Source: Agrobacterium tumefaciens
GTDB taxonomy: Bacteria > Pseudomonadota > Alphaproteobacteria > Rhizobiales > Rhizobiaceae
Assembly: GCF_005221325.1 (NCBI RefSeq)
Contig: NZ_CP039888.1
Coordinates: 62,001 to 126,000, forward strand
Direction: 5' to 3'
Length of the DNA stretch: 64,000 nt
Shown here in pieces: positions 1-8,595 of this stretch (positions within the stretch are counted from its first letter, which is position 1; each line of letters starts with the position of its first letter). Position numbers and translations under genes: made by a program. Under the pieces are notes generated by a model. The model was not told the origin of the DNA. It saw nothing but the letters and a program-made list of their open reading frames with translations, and searched no databases.

Positions 1-1206
1 GTCGTCGATGCCGCGGCCGCAGGCGATTTCAGCCGCCGCATCAACAAGGACTATGGCGACGACAACCTCAACCGTTTTGCCGCGACGATCAATGCTCTCC
101 TCACGGGGGTGCATAATGGCGTGTCCGAGACCAGCCGCGTCATCGAAGGTCTGGCGCGTGGCGATCTGACGGAGAGGATGGAGGGCGACTTCCGCGGCGT
201 CTTCGCCGAACTCAAGGAGAACGTCAACCAGACGCTGACCAAGCTGCGCGAGACGATGCGTGAAGTGCGCGGCAGCACGGAAGGCATCAGCGGCAACGCC
301 AACGAGTTGCGCTCGGCCGCCGACGACCTGTCGAAGCGGACGGAACAGCAGGCAGCCGCACTGGAGGAAACCTCCGCCGCGCTGGACGAAATCACCGCCG
401 TCGTGCGCAATTCCACCGATCGTGCGCAGGAAGCCAGCGCCATGGTCGCCGAAACCAAGCAGAAGACGGAAGAATCCGCCAATGTCGTGCGCGACGCCGT
501 CTCCGCAATGGATCGCATCGAGAACGCCTCGCGCGAAATCAGCCAGATCATCAACGTCATTGACGAAATTGCCTTCCAGACCAACCTTCTGGCACTGAAT
601 GCCGGTGTGGAAGCGGCGCGTGCAGGCGAGGCCGGCAAGGGCTTTGCCGTCGTCGCTCAGGAAGTGCGCGAACTGGCTCAGCGTTCCGCAACCGCCGCGA
701 AGGACATCAAAGCACTGATTACCAAATCCGGCGAGGAGGTCGGCCGAGGTGTGTCGCTGGTGCAGAGAACGGGCAGTGCGTTGAGCGAGATCGAGACGCG
801 CGTTCTTGCCATCAACGAACATATCCATTCGATCGCCACGGCCGCCAGAGAGCAGTCCACCGGCCTGCATGAAGTGAATACCGCCATCAACCAGATGGAC
901 CAGGTGACGCAGCGCAACGCCGCCATGGTGGAGGAGACCTCGGCCGCGACCTATAAGCTGAGCAGCGAGGCGGACCATCTCGTCACACTGGTGACGCGCT
1001 TTAATGTCGGCACCGAGACGGCGCAGCGTAGCCACCGTATCGAGCAGCCTTTGCGGCCGATGACAGCATCGGCCGGACCGGTTGCGGTCTCCGGCAGGAC
1101 GACGGCCGTCGCTTCCCCGGCCCGCAAGTTGATGAGCAGCGTCAGCCGCGCGCTGAACGCCCAGCCCGCCGCAGCCCCGGCGCAGGGCGACTGGCAGGAG
1201 TTCTAG
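1..1206 (+). CDS. Methyl-accepting chemotaxis protein, C-terminal part (5' end outside window)
   Basis: The reading frame is already open at base 1, so the sensor domain and membrane segments lie upstream of the window. What remains starts in HAMP-like sequence, followed by a long alpha-helical signalling domain. The highly conserved hairpin tip is present ([19 protein letters not shown]), which in this family binds CheA and CheW. Flanking heptad-rich helices carry the methylation sites. The protein ends in DWQEF, an xWxxF-type pentapeptide that tethers CheR/CheB in receptors of this kind. The ligand cannot be predicted because the sensing domain is missing. A strong terminator follows. Confidence 0.95.
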   Translation, partial: VVDAAAAGDFSRRINKDYGDDNLNRFAATINALLTGVHNGVSETSRVIEGLARGDLTERMEGDFRGVFAELKENVNQTLTKLRETMREVRGSTEGISGNANELRSAADDLSKRTEQQAAALEETSAALDEITAVVRNSTDRAQEASAMVAETKQKTEESANVVRDAVSAMDRIENASREISQIINVIDEIAFQTNLLALNAGVEAARAGEAGKGFAVVAQEVRELAQRSATAAKDIKALITKSGEEVGRGVSLVQRTGSALSEIETRVLAINEHIHSIATAAREQSTGLHEVNTAINQMDQVTQRNAAMVEETSAATYKLSSEADHLVTLVTRFNVGTETAQRSHRIEQPLRPMTASAGPVAVSGRTTAVASPARKLMSSVSRALNAQPAAAPAQGDWQEF

Positions 1207-1245
1207 GCGACCTGTTGTTTCACCTCAGGCCCGCTTACTCTCAGG

Positions 1246-1275
1246 CGCCGCCCCTTTCGGGCGGCGTTCGTTTTT
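1246..1275 (+). terminator. Rho-independent terminator after the chemotaxis receptor
   Basis: Perfect 8-bp stem CGCCGCCC/GGGCGGCG (1246-1253 with 1259-1266), 5-nt loop, followed by TTCGTTTTT. Confidence 0.8.
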
Positions 1276-1345
1276 CCGGCACTGAAAACGCCGGCACTGA
1301 AAACGTTTGTTTTGCAGTGCATTGGAAAAATATCCATTAGGTCCT

Positions 1346-2890
1346 ATGATCATTGCTGCATATAAACCGAGCCGTTCCACGCAAGCAGCGGCGCGCATAC
1401 AGGATCATGGCCCGGTGTTTTCTAAAGGCGTAGACAGCTTGGACCGCACTCAAGACGATCCGGTGCATTGCATGCCGGGATTGACCGCCGGTCTTTCTGG
1501 ACGCCTGCTGCTGCTCACCGTGATTTTCGTGATGATCGCCGAAGTGCTGATTTTCGTGCCTTCCGTTGCCAATATGCGTCTTTCCTGGCTGCGTGACCGC
1601 CTGAACACGGCCGCCGCCGCTGGTGCCGTCATCGATGGCCTGCAAGCGGAACTGCCGCGAAGCGTGCAGAACGACACGCTGATGGCAACCGGAGCGAAGC
1701 TTATCGCCCTGCGCAAGGACGGCACGTCGCGCTTGCTCGCCGTGGCGGAGACACCGCCCGGCGTCGACGAGCAGTATGATCTTTCGGACGTCTCGCAGGT
1801 GGCGGCGGTGCGGGACGCCTTTTCCACCTTGCTGTTCGGCGGCAATCGCGTCATCCGCGTCTTCGATGTGGTGGGAGACAGCGACACGATCATCGAACTG
1901 GTGCTGGGTGAAAACAAGCTGCGGGCGGCGATGCTTGCCTATGCCCGCAACGTTTTCCTGATTTCCATCGTCCTGTCGCTGGTCACCGCGGGCCTGATCT
2001 TCATCTCCATCAACCGCATCATGATCCGGCCAATACGCCGGTTGACGCTCGGCATGCAGAATTTTTCGGAAGATCCGGGCAATCCCGAGCGGATTTTCGT
2101 GCCCGAGGAGGGGACGGATGAATTGTCGGTTGCGGGGCGCCATCTCGCCGACATGCAGACGGAGCTGCAGAAAACGCTGCGGCAACAGAAGAATCTCGTG
2201 GATCTTGGACTCGCCGTGTCGAAGATCAACCACGACATGCGCAATATCCTCTCCTCCGCCCAGCTCATGTCAGACCGTCTGGTCGATGCCAAGGACCCGA
2301 TGGTCAGGAGTTTCGCGCCGAAACTGCTGCGCACGATCGACCGGGCCGTGGCCTATACGGGTGAGGTTCTGGCTTATGGTCAGGCGACGGAGGGGGCGCC
2401 GAAACGCAAGATAGTGCATTTGAGCCTGCTGGTGCGGGATGTGCGCGATATTCTGGCGCTCGATCCGGATAGCGGCATCGAGTTTCAGGATAGCGTCCCC
2501 CCCGATCTGACGGTGGATGCGGATTCCGAACAGCTTTTCCGGGTGATCCACAATCTCTGTCGCAATGCCGTCCAGGCCCTGCAATCCGATGCAGCGAATG
2601 CGGCGCCAAGACATCTTTCCATCTCGGCCCAGAGGGCCGGCAGCGTCGTCAGCATCGTTATCGATGACAATGGGCCGGGAATGCCACGCAAGGCCAAGGA
2701 GAACTTGTTCTCCGCCTTCAGGGGATCGGCCCGCTCCGGCGGCACGGGCCTTGGGCTGGTCATCGCCCGCGAGCTCGTGCTTGCCCATGGCGGCACGATC
2801 GCACTTGTCGAAAAGCCCGGTCCCGGCACGCAGTTCCGTATCGAAATCGCCGACCGAGCCGCCTCCGTACAGGCAGCCAGAACCGCCTGA
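1346..2890 (+). CDS. Membrane-bound sensor histidine kinase (orphan)
   Basis: A two-component sensor kinase of about 514 residues. Two hydrophobic segments (around LLLLTVIFVMIAEVLIF and VFLISIVLSLVTAGLIF) flank a roughly 130-residue periplasmic domain, followed by a HAMP-like linker. The phosphoacceptor is His296 in NHDMRN. The ATPase domain has an N box (HNLCRNAVQA), G1 (DDNGPGMP) and G2 (GTGLGLVIA). No response-regulator gene adjoins it, so its partner is elsewhere. The start is uncertain: ATG 1346 is used here, but frames also open at 1307 and at 1472, the latter just before the first membrane segment. None has a strong ribosome binding site. Confidence 0.85.
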   Translation: MIIAAYKPSRSTQAAARIQDHGPVFSKGVDSLDRTQDDPVHCMPGLTAGLSGRLLLLTVIFVMIAEVLIFVPSVANMRLSWLRDRLNTAAAAGAVIDGLQAELPRSVQNDTLMATGAKLIALRKDGTSRLLAVAETPPGVDEQYDLSDVSQVAAVRDAFSTLLFGGNRVIRVFDVVGDSDTIIELVLGENKLRAAMLAYARNVFLISIVLSLVTAGLIFISINRIMIRPIRRLTLGMQNFSEDPGNPERIFVPEEGTDELSVAGRHLADMQTELQKTLRQQKNLVDLGLAVSKINHDMRNILSSAQLMSDRLVDAKDPMVRSFAPKLLRTIDRAVAYTGEVLAYGQATEGAPKRKIVHLSLLVRDVRDILALDPDSGIEFQDSVPPDLTVDADSEQLFRVIHNLCRNAVQALQSDAANAAPRHLSISAQRAGSVVSIVIDDNGPGMPRKAKENLFSAFRGSARSGGTGLGLVIARELVLAHGGTIALVEKPGPGTQFRIEIADRAASVQAARTA

Positions 2891-3107
2891 AAAAGCCGCT
2901 CAGTGGTGGGCTCGGGAAGCGATTATCTCCGGCGGAATCGAGGTCCCATCAGGCCCGTGAAAAATGGTCTGCATGGAATTTACAATATAATCAATGTGAT
3001 ACGCGAATTGCTGCGGAAAAATGACAATTTCGAAACGAAATCGCTTGCATTCGGAATGAGGACGTTTTAGAGGATCGCCACGCCACCGGAAACGACCGGA
3101 ACGGCAC

Positions 3108-3184
3108 GCACCCGTAGCTCAGCTGGATAGAGCACCAGACTACGAATCTGGGGGTCAGGAGTTCGAATCTCTTCGGGTGCGCCA
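3108..3184 (+). tRNA. tRNA-Arg (anticodon ACG)
   Basis: Full cloverleaf: acceptor GCACCCG/CGGGTGC, D arm TAGCTCAGCTGGATAGAGCA, anticodon arm CCAGA-CTACGAA-TCTGG with anticodon ACG, T arm with GTTCGAATC, and an encoded CCA. The ACG anticodon is the one deaminated to ICG to read CGN codons in bacteria. Confidence 0.97.
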
Positions 3185-3359
3185 TTTTTCTTCCCTTAAA
3201 ATAGCTTCTGTGACGCGCCACTCGTTGGCGTATATGCCCCGGCAACTTCATACTGGTCCGTCAGCGTTGATGTCTAAGCCTCGCAAGGCCGAATGAATTC
3301 CGAACATCCCGAATATATGTTAAATTCCTCCGCTCATCAGATGTCCCGGAGTGAAAGCC

Positions 3360-4172
3360 ATGTTGGAAGCGGACAAGGTGTTTGCGGGTTCGATTCCGGA
3401 AAATTACGACCGCTATATGGTGCCGTTGATTTTTGCGCCATTCGCCGCTGATCTGGCGCGGCGGGCAGCCGCCTTGATGCCGATTGATGTTCTGGAAATC
3501 GCTGCGGGCACCGGGGCCGTCACGCGGGAATTGGTTCCCCGATTGTTGCCTGCGGCAAATTATGTGGTGACCGATCTCAATCAGCCCATGCTCGATTTCG
3601 CAGCGGCTCAACAGGCACCCGACAGCCGTATAAAATGGCGACAGGCGGATGCTCAGCTTCTGCCTTTTGAAAATGCTGTTTTCGATCTTGTTTTCTGCCA
3701 GTTCGGGGCGATGTTCTTCAACGATCGCCTGTCGGCCTATCGTGAGGCAAAGCGGGTGTTGAAGCCCGGCGGGCATTATTTATTCAACGTATGGGATCGC
3801 ATTGAGGAAAATCACTTCGCGGATGATGTGACGAACGCCCTCGCCGGCCTTTTCCCCGATGATCCCCCGCGCTTCATGGCCCGCACCCCGCATGGTTATT
3901 ATGATACGGCGTTGATACGCTGCGAGTTGGAGAATGCCGGTTTTTCCCGCGTGACGATCGAGACGGTGGCGGCGCAAAGCCGCGCCCCGTCGCCGCGCAT
4001 TCCGGCCGTCGCCTATTGTCAGGGAACGGTTCTGCGGACGGAAATAGAGGCCAGGGGGCCGGGGAAGCTCGATGCTGCGACAGATTGTGCCGCTGCTGCC
4101 ATTGAGGCGCGACATGGCGATGGCGAGGTGGCTGCCAAGATTCAGGCTCATGTGATTCTCGCCGCCGTATAA
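3360..4172 (+). CDS. Class I SAM-dependent methyltransferase
   Basis: 270 residues with the Rossmann-type methyltransferase fold. Motif I is VLEIAAGTGAVTREL near residue 45 and binds S-adenosylmethionine. An acidic residue follows at VVTDLN, then QADAQLLPFENAVFDLVF and LKPGGHYLFNVWD, the order typical of UbiE/MenG-like small-molecule methyltransferases. The substrate cannot be told from sequence. ATG 3360 is preferred over GTG 3351 because GGAG lies 8 nt ahead of it. The reading frame is intact although an insertion sequence sits only about 75 bp downstream. Confidence 0.85.
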   Translation: MLEADKVFAGSIPENYDRYMVPLIFAPFAADLARRAAALMPIDVLEIAAGTGAVTRELVPRLLPAANYVVTDLNQPMLDFAAAQQAPDSRIKWRQADAQLLPFENAVFDLVFCQFGAMFFNDRLSAYREAKRVLKPGGHYLFNVWDRIEENHFADDVTNALAGLFPDDPPRFMARTPHGYYDTALIRCELENAGFSRVTIETVAAQSRAPSPRIPAVAYCQGTVLRTEIEARGPGKLDAATDCAAAAIEARHGDGEVAAKIQAHVILAAV

Positions 4173-4244
4173 ATCGGAGCCGCCGACCGGGTTTTCCAGC
4201 CGATAAAAGCGCGCTGAAAACAGTTTGCAATAACCCCCTCAATA

Positions 4245-5011
4245 TTAGGCCGTAGACTCATAAGCCCGCAGCCACAGGCGCATTGACGCCAACTGGACCA
4301 TGGCGAGGAAGTTTTCCGCCAGCTTATCGTAGCGGGTAGCGACCCGACGAAAGTGCTTCAGCTTGGAGAAGAACCGCTCGATCAGGTTCCGTTCGCGATA
4401 TAGCCATGAGCTGAAGTACGGTTTTGACCTACGGTTTGCCTTGGGCGGAATATTGGCGAACGCCCCCTTCTCGCGGAGAGACGCCCGGATGCGATCGGCA
4501 TCATAGGCCTTGTCAGCGAGCACGATGGTTCCGGCACCCACATGGTCAAGCAGACCGTCAGCCGCTTGCCCGTCGTGGCTTTGCCCAGCGGTTAGGCTCA
4601 GCCTGATCGGGAGACCTTGCCCATCGACGACCGCGTGGATTTTGGTCGTGAGCCCGCCTCGGGAACGGCCGAGACAATGATCTCGATCCCCCTTTTTGCC
4701 GTCGCAGCCTGCTGGTGGGCGCGAACGGAAGTGCTGTCGATCATCTGGATGTCGCCATCATGGGCAGCGGTGATGGCGTCCATCATTCGGTCCCAGACGC
4801 CTGCTTTCCGCCATCGTATGAATCGGTTGTAGCAGGTGGTTCGCGGACCATAGCGTTCGGGCAGGTCGCGCCACGGCGCACCGGATCGTAGCACCCAGAA
4901 GATTCCATTCAGCACGCGACGGTCATCGACGCGCGGCACCCCTCTTGGCTTGTTGGGTAAAAGTGGCTCAATCACGCGCCATTCAAAATCGGTCAAGTCA
5001 TATCGGCTCAT
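4245..5011 (-). CDS. IS5-family DDE transposase made by -1 frameshift (orfA + orfB)
   Basis: The upstream frame (5011 down to 4598) encodes MSRYDLTDFEWRVIEPLLP and the first catalytic aspartate (MIDSTSVRAH). At a GCAAAAAGGGGG run (about 4688-4699, complement) a -1 slip joins it to the second frame, which continues through GRSRGGLTTKIHAVVDGQG to the second aspartate (VLADKAYDAD). The final signature Y-2-R-3-E-6-K is present in YRERNLIERFFSKLK. The fusion is about 255 residues, a normal length for this family. The A5 run at the exact join suggests programmed frameshifting and not a mutation, so the element may be active. The stop codon is supplied by the TA target duplication. Confidence 0.85.
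4246..4265 (+). repeat. Left terminal inverted repeat of the IS plus TA target duplication
   Basis: TA (4246-4247) followed by GGCCGTAGACTCATAAGC. The transposase stop codon TAA (complement of 4245-4247) is completed by the TA target copy and the next flanking base. Confidence 0.8.
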
Positions 5012-5519
5012 GCTGGTGCTGAATCAGCTTTTGATCTGTAATGGAAGCCGTCATCATTCAGGAAAGCGAAAGTGGAGGCCGCGTGCTGCAAAATCGAGAA
5101 TGGCATAAGGTCGATGGAGCCTCCGCAGACGCAATCGCCTCGCTCAAATCGCTGGCTCCGGTCGATCTTCCTGAGAGTTATTACGCATTGCTGACTTTCA
5201 GCAATGGCGGGGAAGGACCGCTAGCGGTTCAGCCGCTTTGGTTCCAACTCTATCCCGCCGAGGAAGCTGCTCAGATTGAACGGGACGGGACTTTCCGAGA
5301 GTTTTTCCGGGGTTTGTTCGTGATCGGCGGCAACGGTAGCGGCGAAGCCGTGGCATTCGACTTGCGGGAAAATGCGCCATATCCCCTCGTCGCATTCGAC
5401 ATGACCAACGTCGACCTGGAAGAGAGCCTAAGACCGATAGCGCCATCCTTCGATGTAGCGCTGGATTTGATCGGTCGAGACAATCAGTAATCCGGCACCG
5501 CGTTTATGGGTTCACGGCC
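4248..5519 (-). mobile_element. IS5-family (IS427 group) insertion sequence carrying a SUKH passenger gene
   Basis: The element is bounded by imperfect terminal inverted repeats GGCCGTAGACTCATAAGC (left) and GGCCGTGAACCCATAAAC (right, complement), 14 of 18 matching. Each is flanked by the dinucleotide TA, the expected target duplication. Length is 1,272 bp. It contains the transposase on the minus strand in two overlapping frames and, between the transposase start and the right repeat, a complete divergent SMI1/KNR4 gene. Both genes fit tightly between the repeats, so the SUKH gene is inside the element and not in the flank. Confidence 0.85.
5041..5490 (+). CDS. SMI1/KNR4 (SUKH) family protein carried by the insertion sequence
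   Basis: 149 residues with the SUKH pattern: LPESYYALLTFSNGGEGPL near residues 43-61, then FVIGGNGSGEAVAFDL and YPLVAFDMTNVDLEES. In bacteria this superfamily is known mainly as immunity proteins of polymorphic toxin systems; no toxin gene is adjacent. It starts 29 bp from the transposase start, runs in the opposite direction, and stops 11 bp before the right terminal repeat. ATG 5041 lacks a good ribosome binding site; GTG 5083, preceded by GGAGG, is a plausible alternative start and would trim 14 residues. Confidence 0.75.
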   Translation: MEAVIIQESESGGRVLQNREWHKVDGASADAIASLKSLAPVDLPESYYALLTFSNGGEGPLAVQPLWFQLYPAEEAAQIERDGTFREFFRGLFVIGGNGSGEAVAFDLRENAPYPLVAFDMTNVDLEESLRPIAPSFDVALDLIGRDNQ

Positions 5520-5521
5520 TA
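5502..5521 (-). repeat. Right terminal inverted repeat of the IS plus TA target duplication
   Basis: Read on the minus strand: TA then GGCCGTGAACCCATAAAC, matching the left end at 14 of 18 positions. Confidence 0.8.
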
Positions 5522-5585
5522 GTGGTTTTGGGTGTAGGCCTATACCGCAACGTTTTCCGATTGCTCCGGGTTTTCGGGTTTTCGA

Positions 5586-5625
5586 GTGTCATCGAAGTTT
5601 CCGCAAACCTTCGTCATATTGTCAT
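5586..5625 (+). promoter_or_regulatory. Possible PhoB half-sites upstream of the Ugp-like operon
   Basis: Heptamers spaced 11 nt apart: GTGTCAT (5586), GTTTCCG (5597), CCTTCGT (5608), TTGTCAT (5619). The outer two match CTGTCAT at 6 of 7; the inner two are weak, although CCTTCGT resembles the second unit ahead of pstS. The last unit also lies in a palindrome, TATTGT-cat-ACAATA (5617-5631), that looks like a GntR-family operator, so the two readings compete. Confidence 0.35.
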
Positions 5626-5640
5626 ACAATAAAAGCATAT

Positions 5641-5660
5641 GCGCTCCAGAAAAGGAGCGC
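5641..5660 (+). promoter_or_regulatory. Hairpin that encloses the ribosome binding site of the ABC ATPase gene
   Basis: GCGCTCC-agaaaa-GGAGCGC, a perfect 7-bp stem immediately ahead of ATG 5664. The 3' arm contains the only good ribosome binding site (AAGGAG), so the folded leader would hide it. Confidence 0.5.
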
Positions 5661-5663
5661 AGA

Positions 5664-6809
5664 ATGACGCCACAATCACTTGAACTTTCAGGAATCGGCA
5701 AAGGCTTCGGTGCTGACGATGTTCTGAAAGAGATCGATCTTTCCATTCGTCCAGGGGAATTCCTGTCGCTCGTCGGCATGTCGGGCTGCGGCAAGTCCAC
5801 GCTGCTGCGCATCATTGCGGGGCTGGAATCGCCGGATCGCGGTTCGGTTTCGATCGGCGGGCAGGATGTGACGGAGATCGATCCGAGCGATCGCAATCTG
5901 GCGATGGTGTTCCAGTCCTATGCACTTTATCCCCATATGAGTGTGCGCCAAAATATTGCGACACCGCTGCGCATGCGGCGCCTGCCTTTGGCTGCACGCC
6001 TGCCGCTGATCGGACGCTTCGCAGCGCCCGCGGAAACATTGAAGCAGATCGATGCCGCCGTGGAACAGGCGGCCGAGACGCTGCAGATCGCCCATCTGCT
6101 GGATCGCAAGCCCGCGCAGCTTTCCGGTGGTCAGCGCCAGCGTGTGGCGCTTGCCCGGGCGCTGGTGCGCTCGCCCGCAGCCTTCCTGATGGATGAGCCG
6201 CTTTCGAACCTCGACGCCAAGCTCCGCGCCCATATGCGCGAGGAACTGGCGGGCCTGCACCGCCGGCTTGGCGCAACCTTCATCTATGTCACCCATGACC
6301 AGATCGAAGCCATGACCATGTCCGACCGCATTGCGCTGATGTCGGAAGGCCGCATCGAACAGCTCGGCACGCCGGACGAGCTTTACCGCAAACCTGCGAC
6401 ACTGACCGTCGCGCGTTTTATCGGCACGCCATCGATCAACCTGCTACCGGTCGAAATCGGTGCGCAGGGTAAGGTTGCGGCGTTTGGACGCGATCTTGGC
6501 ATCGAGGGTGCGGGTCGCGATGCCGGCCCGGCGACGCTCGGCCTTCGCGCCGAGGATCTGCGTCCGGGCGAAGACGGTTTCACTGTTCGCGTGGTGCGCA
6601 GCGAAACCCACGGCGCCGACCGTTTCGTGAGCTGCCGCCTGCTGAGTGACGAGACAGTCTCCGTGACCCTGCGTCAGGGCGCGGATGAGGTGCTGGGCGC
6701 CGATGCCAATGGCATGATGAATCTGGGCTTTGCGCCGGAGCGCGCGCATCTTTTCGCGGCCGATGGCCTGCGCCGCAAAGTGACGGTGCGTGAACGGGTG
6801 CCGGCATGA
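5664..6809 (+). CDS. ABC transporter ATP-binding protein, UgpC/MalK type
   Basis: 381 residues. Walker A GMSGCGKST near residue 40, signature LSGGQRQR near 152, Walker B FLMDEPLSNLD near 174 and the switch histidine in VTHDQIEAM. The C-terminal third is the regulatory TOBE-type domain of the MalK/UgpC class that energises sugar and glycerol-phosphate importers. It opens a five-gene operon: its TGA overlaps the ATG of the first permease. ATG 5664 is chosen for its AAGGAG site and because the conserved domain begins at once; frames open further upstream. Substrate is discussed at the phosphodiesterase. Confidence 0.93.
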   Translation: MTPQSLELSGIGKGFGADDVLKEIDLSIRPGEFLSLVGMSGCGKSTLLRIIAGLESPDRGSVSIGGQDVTEIDPSDRNLAMVFQSYALYPHMSVRQNIATPLRMRRLPLAARLPLIGRFAAPAETLKQIDAAVEQAAETLQIAHLLDRKPAQLSGGQRQRVALARALVRSPAAFLMDEPLSNLDAKLRAHMREELAGLHRRLGATFIYVTHDQIEAMTMSDRIALMSEGRIEQLGTPDELYRKPATLTVARFIGTPSINLLPVEIGAQGKVAAFGRDLGIEGAGRDAGPATLGLRAEDLRPGEDGFTVRVVRSETHGADRFVSCRLLSDETVSVTLRQGADEVLGADANGMMNLGFAPERAHLFAADGLRRKVTVRERVPA

Positions 6810-7732
6810 CGGCTGTCGATATCTCCACGCCCGTGCGTGCCAAATCTCGCACGCGCCTGCCGAGGGCGGATCGGCGGATGATATGGCGCGGCCTGATGTT
6901 TGCAGCGCCGGCAGGCCTGCTGCTGCTGGCCATCTATATCGTTCCGATGCTCGTTCTTGCCGGTTTTTCCGTCACTGATTACCAGCTTGGGGCACTTTCC
7001 ACCCGCTTCATTGGCCTCGGCAATTTCGTGAAGGCGTTTCAGGATACGGTTTTCCTGCGTGCGCTGGCGAATACGGCCATTTATGCGGCCATCGTCATTC
7101 CCTTCGGCGTGTTTCTCGCGCTCGGGGTGGCTTTGCTGGTCTATAACCGCAAGCGCAGTCGCGCCTTCTGGGAGGTGGCCTATTTTCTTCCCGTCACCGC
7201 AACCCTCGTCGCCATGGCGACCGTGTGGCAGTTCCTGTTGCATCCTTCGCTCGGCCCGGTGAACGCGGCGATCAAATGGCTGGGTTTTGAGCCCGTCGCG
7301 TTTCTCTCCAACCCCGTTCTTCTCATTCCCACCATGGCGCTGATCGGCATCTGGCAGGTTCTGGGCTTCAACATGGTGCTGTTCCTCGCTGGCCTCACCG
7401 CCATCTCGAAGGATCTGCATGAGGCGGCGCGGCTGGATGGCGCCAAGAACCCGGTTGACCGGTTCCTGACGGTGACATGGCCGATGCTCGGACCGACCAC
7501 CATGTTCGTGGTGGTCACAACCTCCATCTCGGCCTTCAAGGTGTTCGAGACGGTTGCCGTGCTGACCAAGGGTCGCTCCGGTTCGGAAACCCTGCTGTTC
7601 GATCTTTATCTCGAGGGTTTCGAATATTCCAACACCGGTTATGCCGCCGCGCTGACGATTATCTTCCTCGTAATCGTGCTGATCCTGTCGATTGGCCAGA
7701 CGCTACACATGGACCGGAAGGTGCACTATTGA
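6806..7732 (+). CDS. ABC transporter permease, UgpA/MalF type
   Basis: 308 residues with an arginine-rich N-terminus and six predicted membrane helices (for example LMFAAPAGLLLLAIYIVPML and TAIYAAIVIPFGVFLALGVA). The cytoplasmic coupling loop EAARLDGAKNPVDRFL near residue 206 contacts the ATPase in this family. The gene starts inside the stop of the ATPase gene (ATGA) and ends in TGATG with the next permease, so the three are translationally coupled. It belongs to the inner-membrane channel of a carbohydrate-type importer. Confidence 0.92.
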   Translation: MTAVDISTPVRAKSRTRLPRADRRMIWRGLMFAAPAGLLLLAIYIVPMLVLAGFSVTDYQLGALSTRFIGLGNFVKAFQDTVFLRALANTAIYAAIVIPFGVFLALGVALLVYNRKRSRAFWEVAYFLPVTATLVAMATVWQFLLHPSLGPVNAAIKWLGFEPVAFLSNPVLLIPTMALIGIWQVLGFNMVLFLAGLTAISKDLHEAARLDGAKNPVDRFLTVTWPMLGPTTMFVVVTTSISAFKVFETVAVLTKGRSGSETLLFDLYLEGFEYSNTGYAAALTIIFLVIVLILSIGQTLHMDRKVHY

Positions 7733-8553
7733 TGGCCGCATTCCGCAAATATCTCCCGCATTTCGTCCTTGCGCTAGGCGCTTTCGTGATGCTCCTGCCA
7801 TTTTATTGGATGGCCCTGACGTCGATCCGCTCGCCGGCGGAAATATTCGATGTCTCGCTCTGGCCCATCCCGCAGAAATTCGACGCGGCTGACAATTACG
7901 CCCGGGCGGCAGGTCAGGTGCCGATGGCGCGTTTCATGCTGAACGGCGTCATCGTCTGCGTCGGCATTCTCGTCGTGCAAATCCTCACATCGGTTCCGGC
8001 GGCCTATGCTTTGGCAAAGCTCCGCTTTCCGGGACGCAAGCTGCTGCTGGGTCTTGTCATCGCGGCGCTCTGCGTACCCATCCAGGCGCTGGCGCTGCCG
8101 CTCTTCGTCGGTCTGGCCAAGACGCAGCTTCTGAACACCTACTTCGCGATGATGATGCCGTTCTTCCTGTCGGTCTTCGCCATCTTCCTCTTCAACCAGT
8201 CCTTCCGCAGCTACCCCGATGAAGTCATCGAGGCTGCCCGCATGGACGGTTTCTCGGAAATGGAAATCTGCTGGGGGCTGGTGCTTCGCGGTTCGCTGCC
8301 GTCGCTTGCGGCTTTCTCGATCTTTTCACTCGTTGCCCACTGGAACGATCTCTACTGGCCGATGATCGTCATCTCCGACACCAATCTGGCCCCGCCGCCG
8401 CTTGGCATGATGCTTTTCGCCGATGTCGAATCCGGTGCGAATTACGGTGCGCTGATGGCGGGCGCCACACTGATTACCGCGCCGATGGTGCTGTGCTTCC
8501 TCCTCGCACGGCGGCACTTCATCGCCGGTATTACCATGACCGGCGTCAAGTGA
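7732..8553 (+). CDS. ABC transporter permease, UgpE/MalG type
   Basis: 273 residues, six predicted helices, second half of the channel. The coupling loop is EAARMDGFSEMEICW near residue 166. The ATG overlaps the previous stop by one base (TGATG at 7730-7734), which fixes this start even though the frame is open upstream. UgpE-like proteins typically end soon after the last helix, as here (RRHFIAGITMTGVK). Confidence 0.92.
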   Translation: MAAFRKYLPHFVLALGAFVMLLPFYWMALTSIRSPAEIFDVSLWPIPQKFDAADNYARAAGQVPMARFMLNGVIVCVGILVVQILTSVPAAYALAKLRFPGRKLLLGLVIAALCVPIQALALPLFVGLAKTQLLNTYFAMMMPFFLSVFAIFLFNQSFRSYPDEVIEAARMDGFSEMEICWGLVLRGSLPSLAAFSIFSLVAHWNDLYWPMIVISDTNLAPPPLGMMLFADVESGANYGALMAGATLITAPMVLCFLLARRHFIAGITMTGVK

Positions 8554-8595
8554 CGCCGTTCAGACTTCCTCCTCCCAACCTCTCTGGAGACTGAC

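Noticed and set aside
2991..3251. Minus-strand open frame of 86 codons across tRNA-Arg
   Set aside because: It is the antisense of the tRNA (AHPKRFELLTPRF-type translation), a well-known annotation artefact.
4598..5011. Transposase as a pseudogene because of its frame break
   Set aside because: The break lies at an A5 slippery run and a -1 slip restores the complete family signature, so programmed frameshifting is the better reading.
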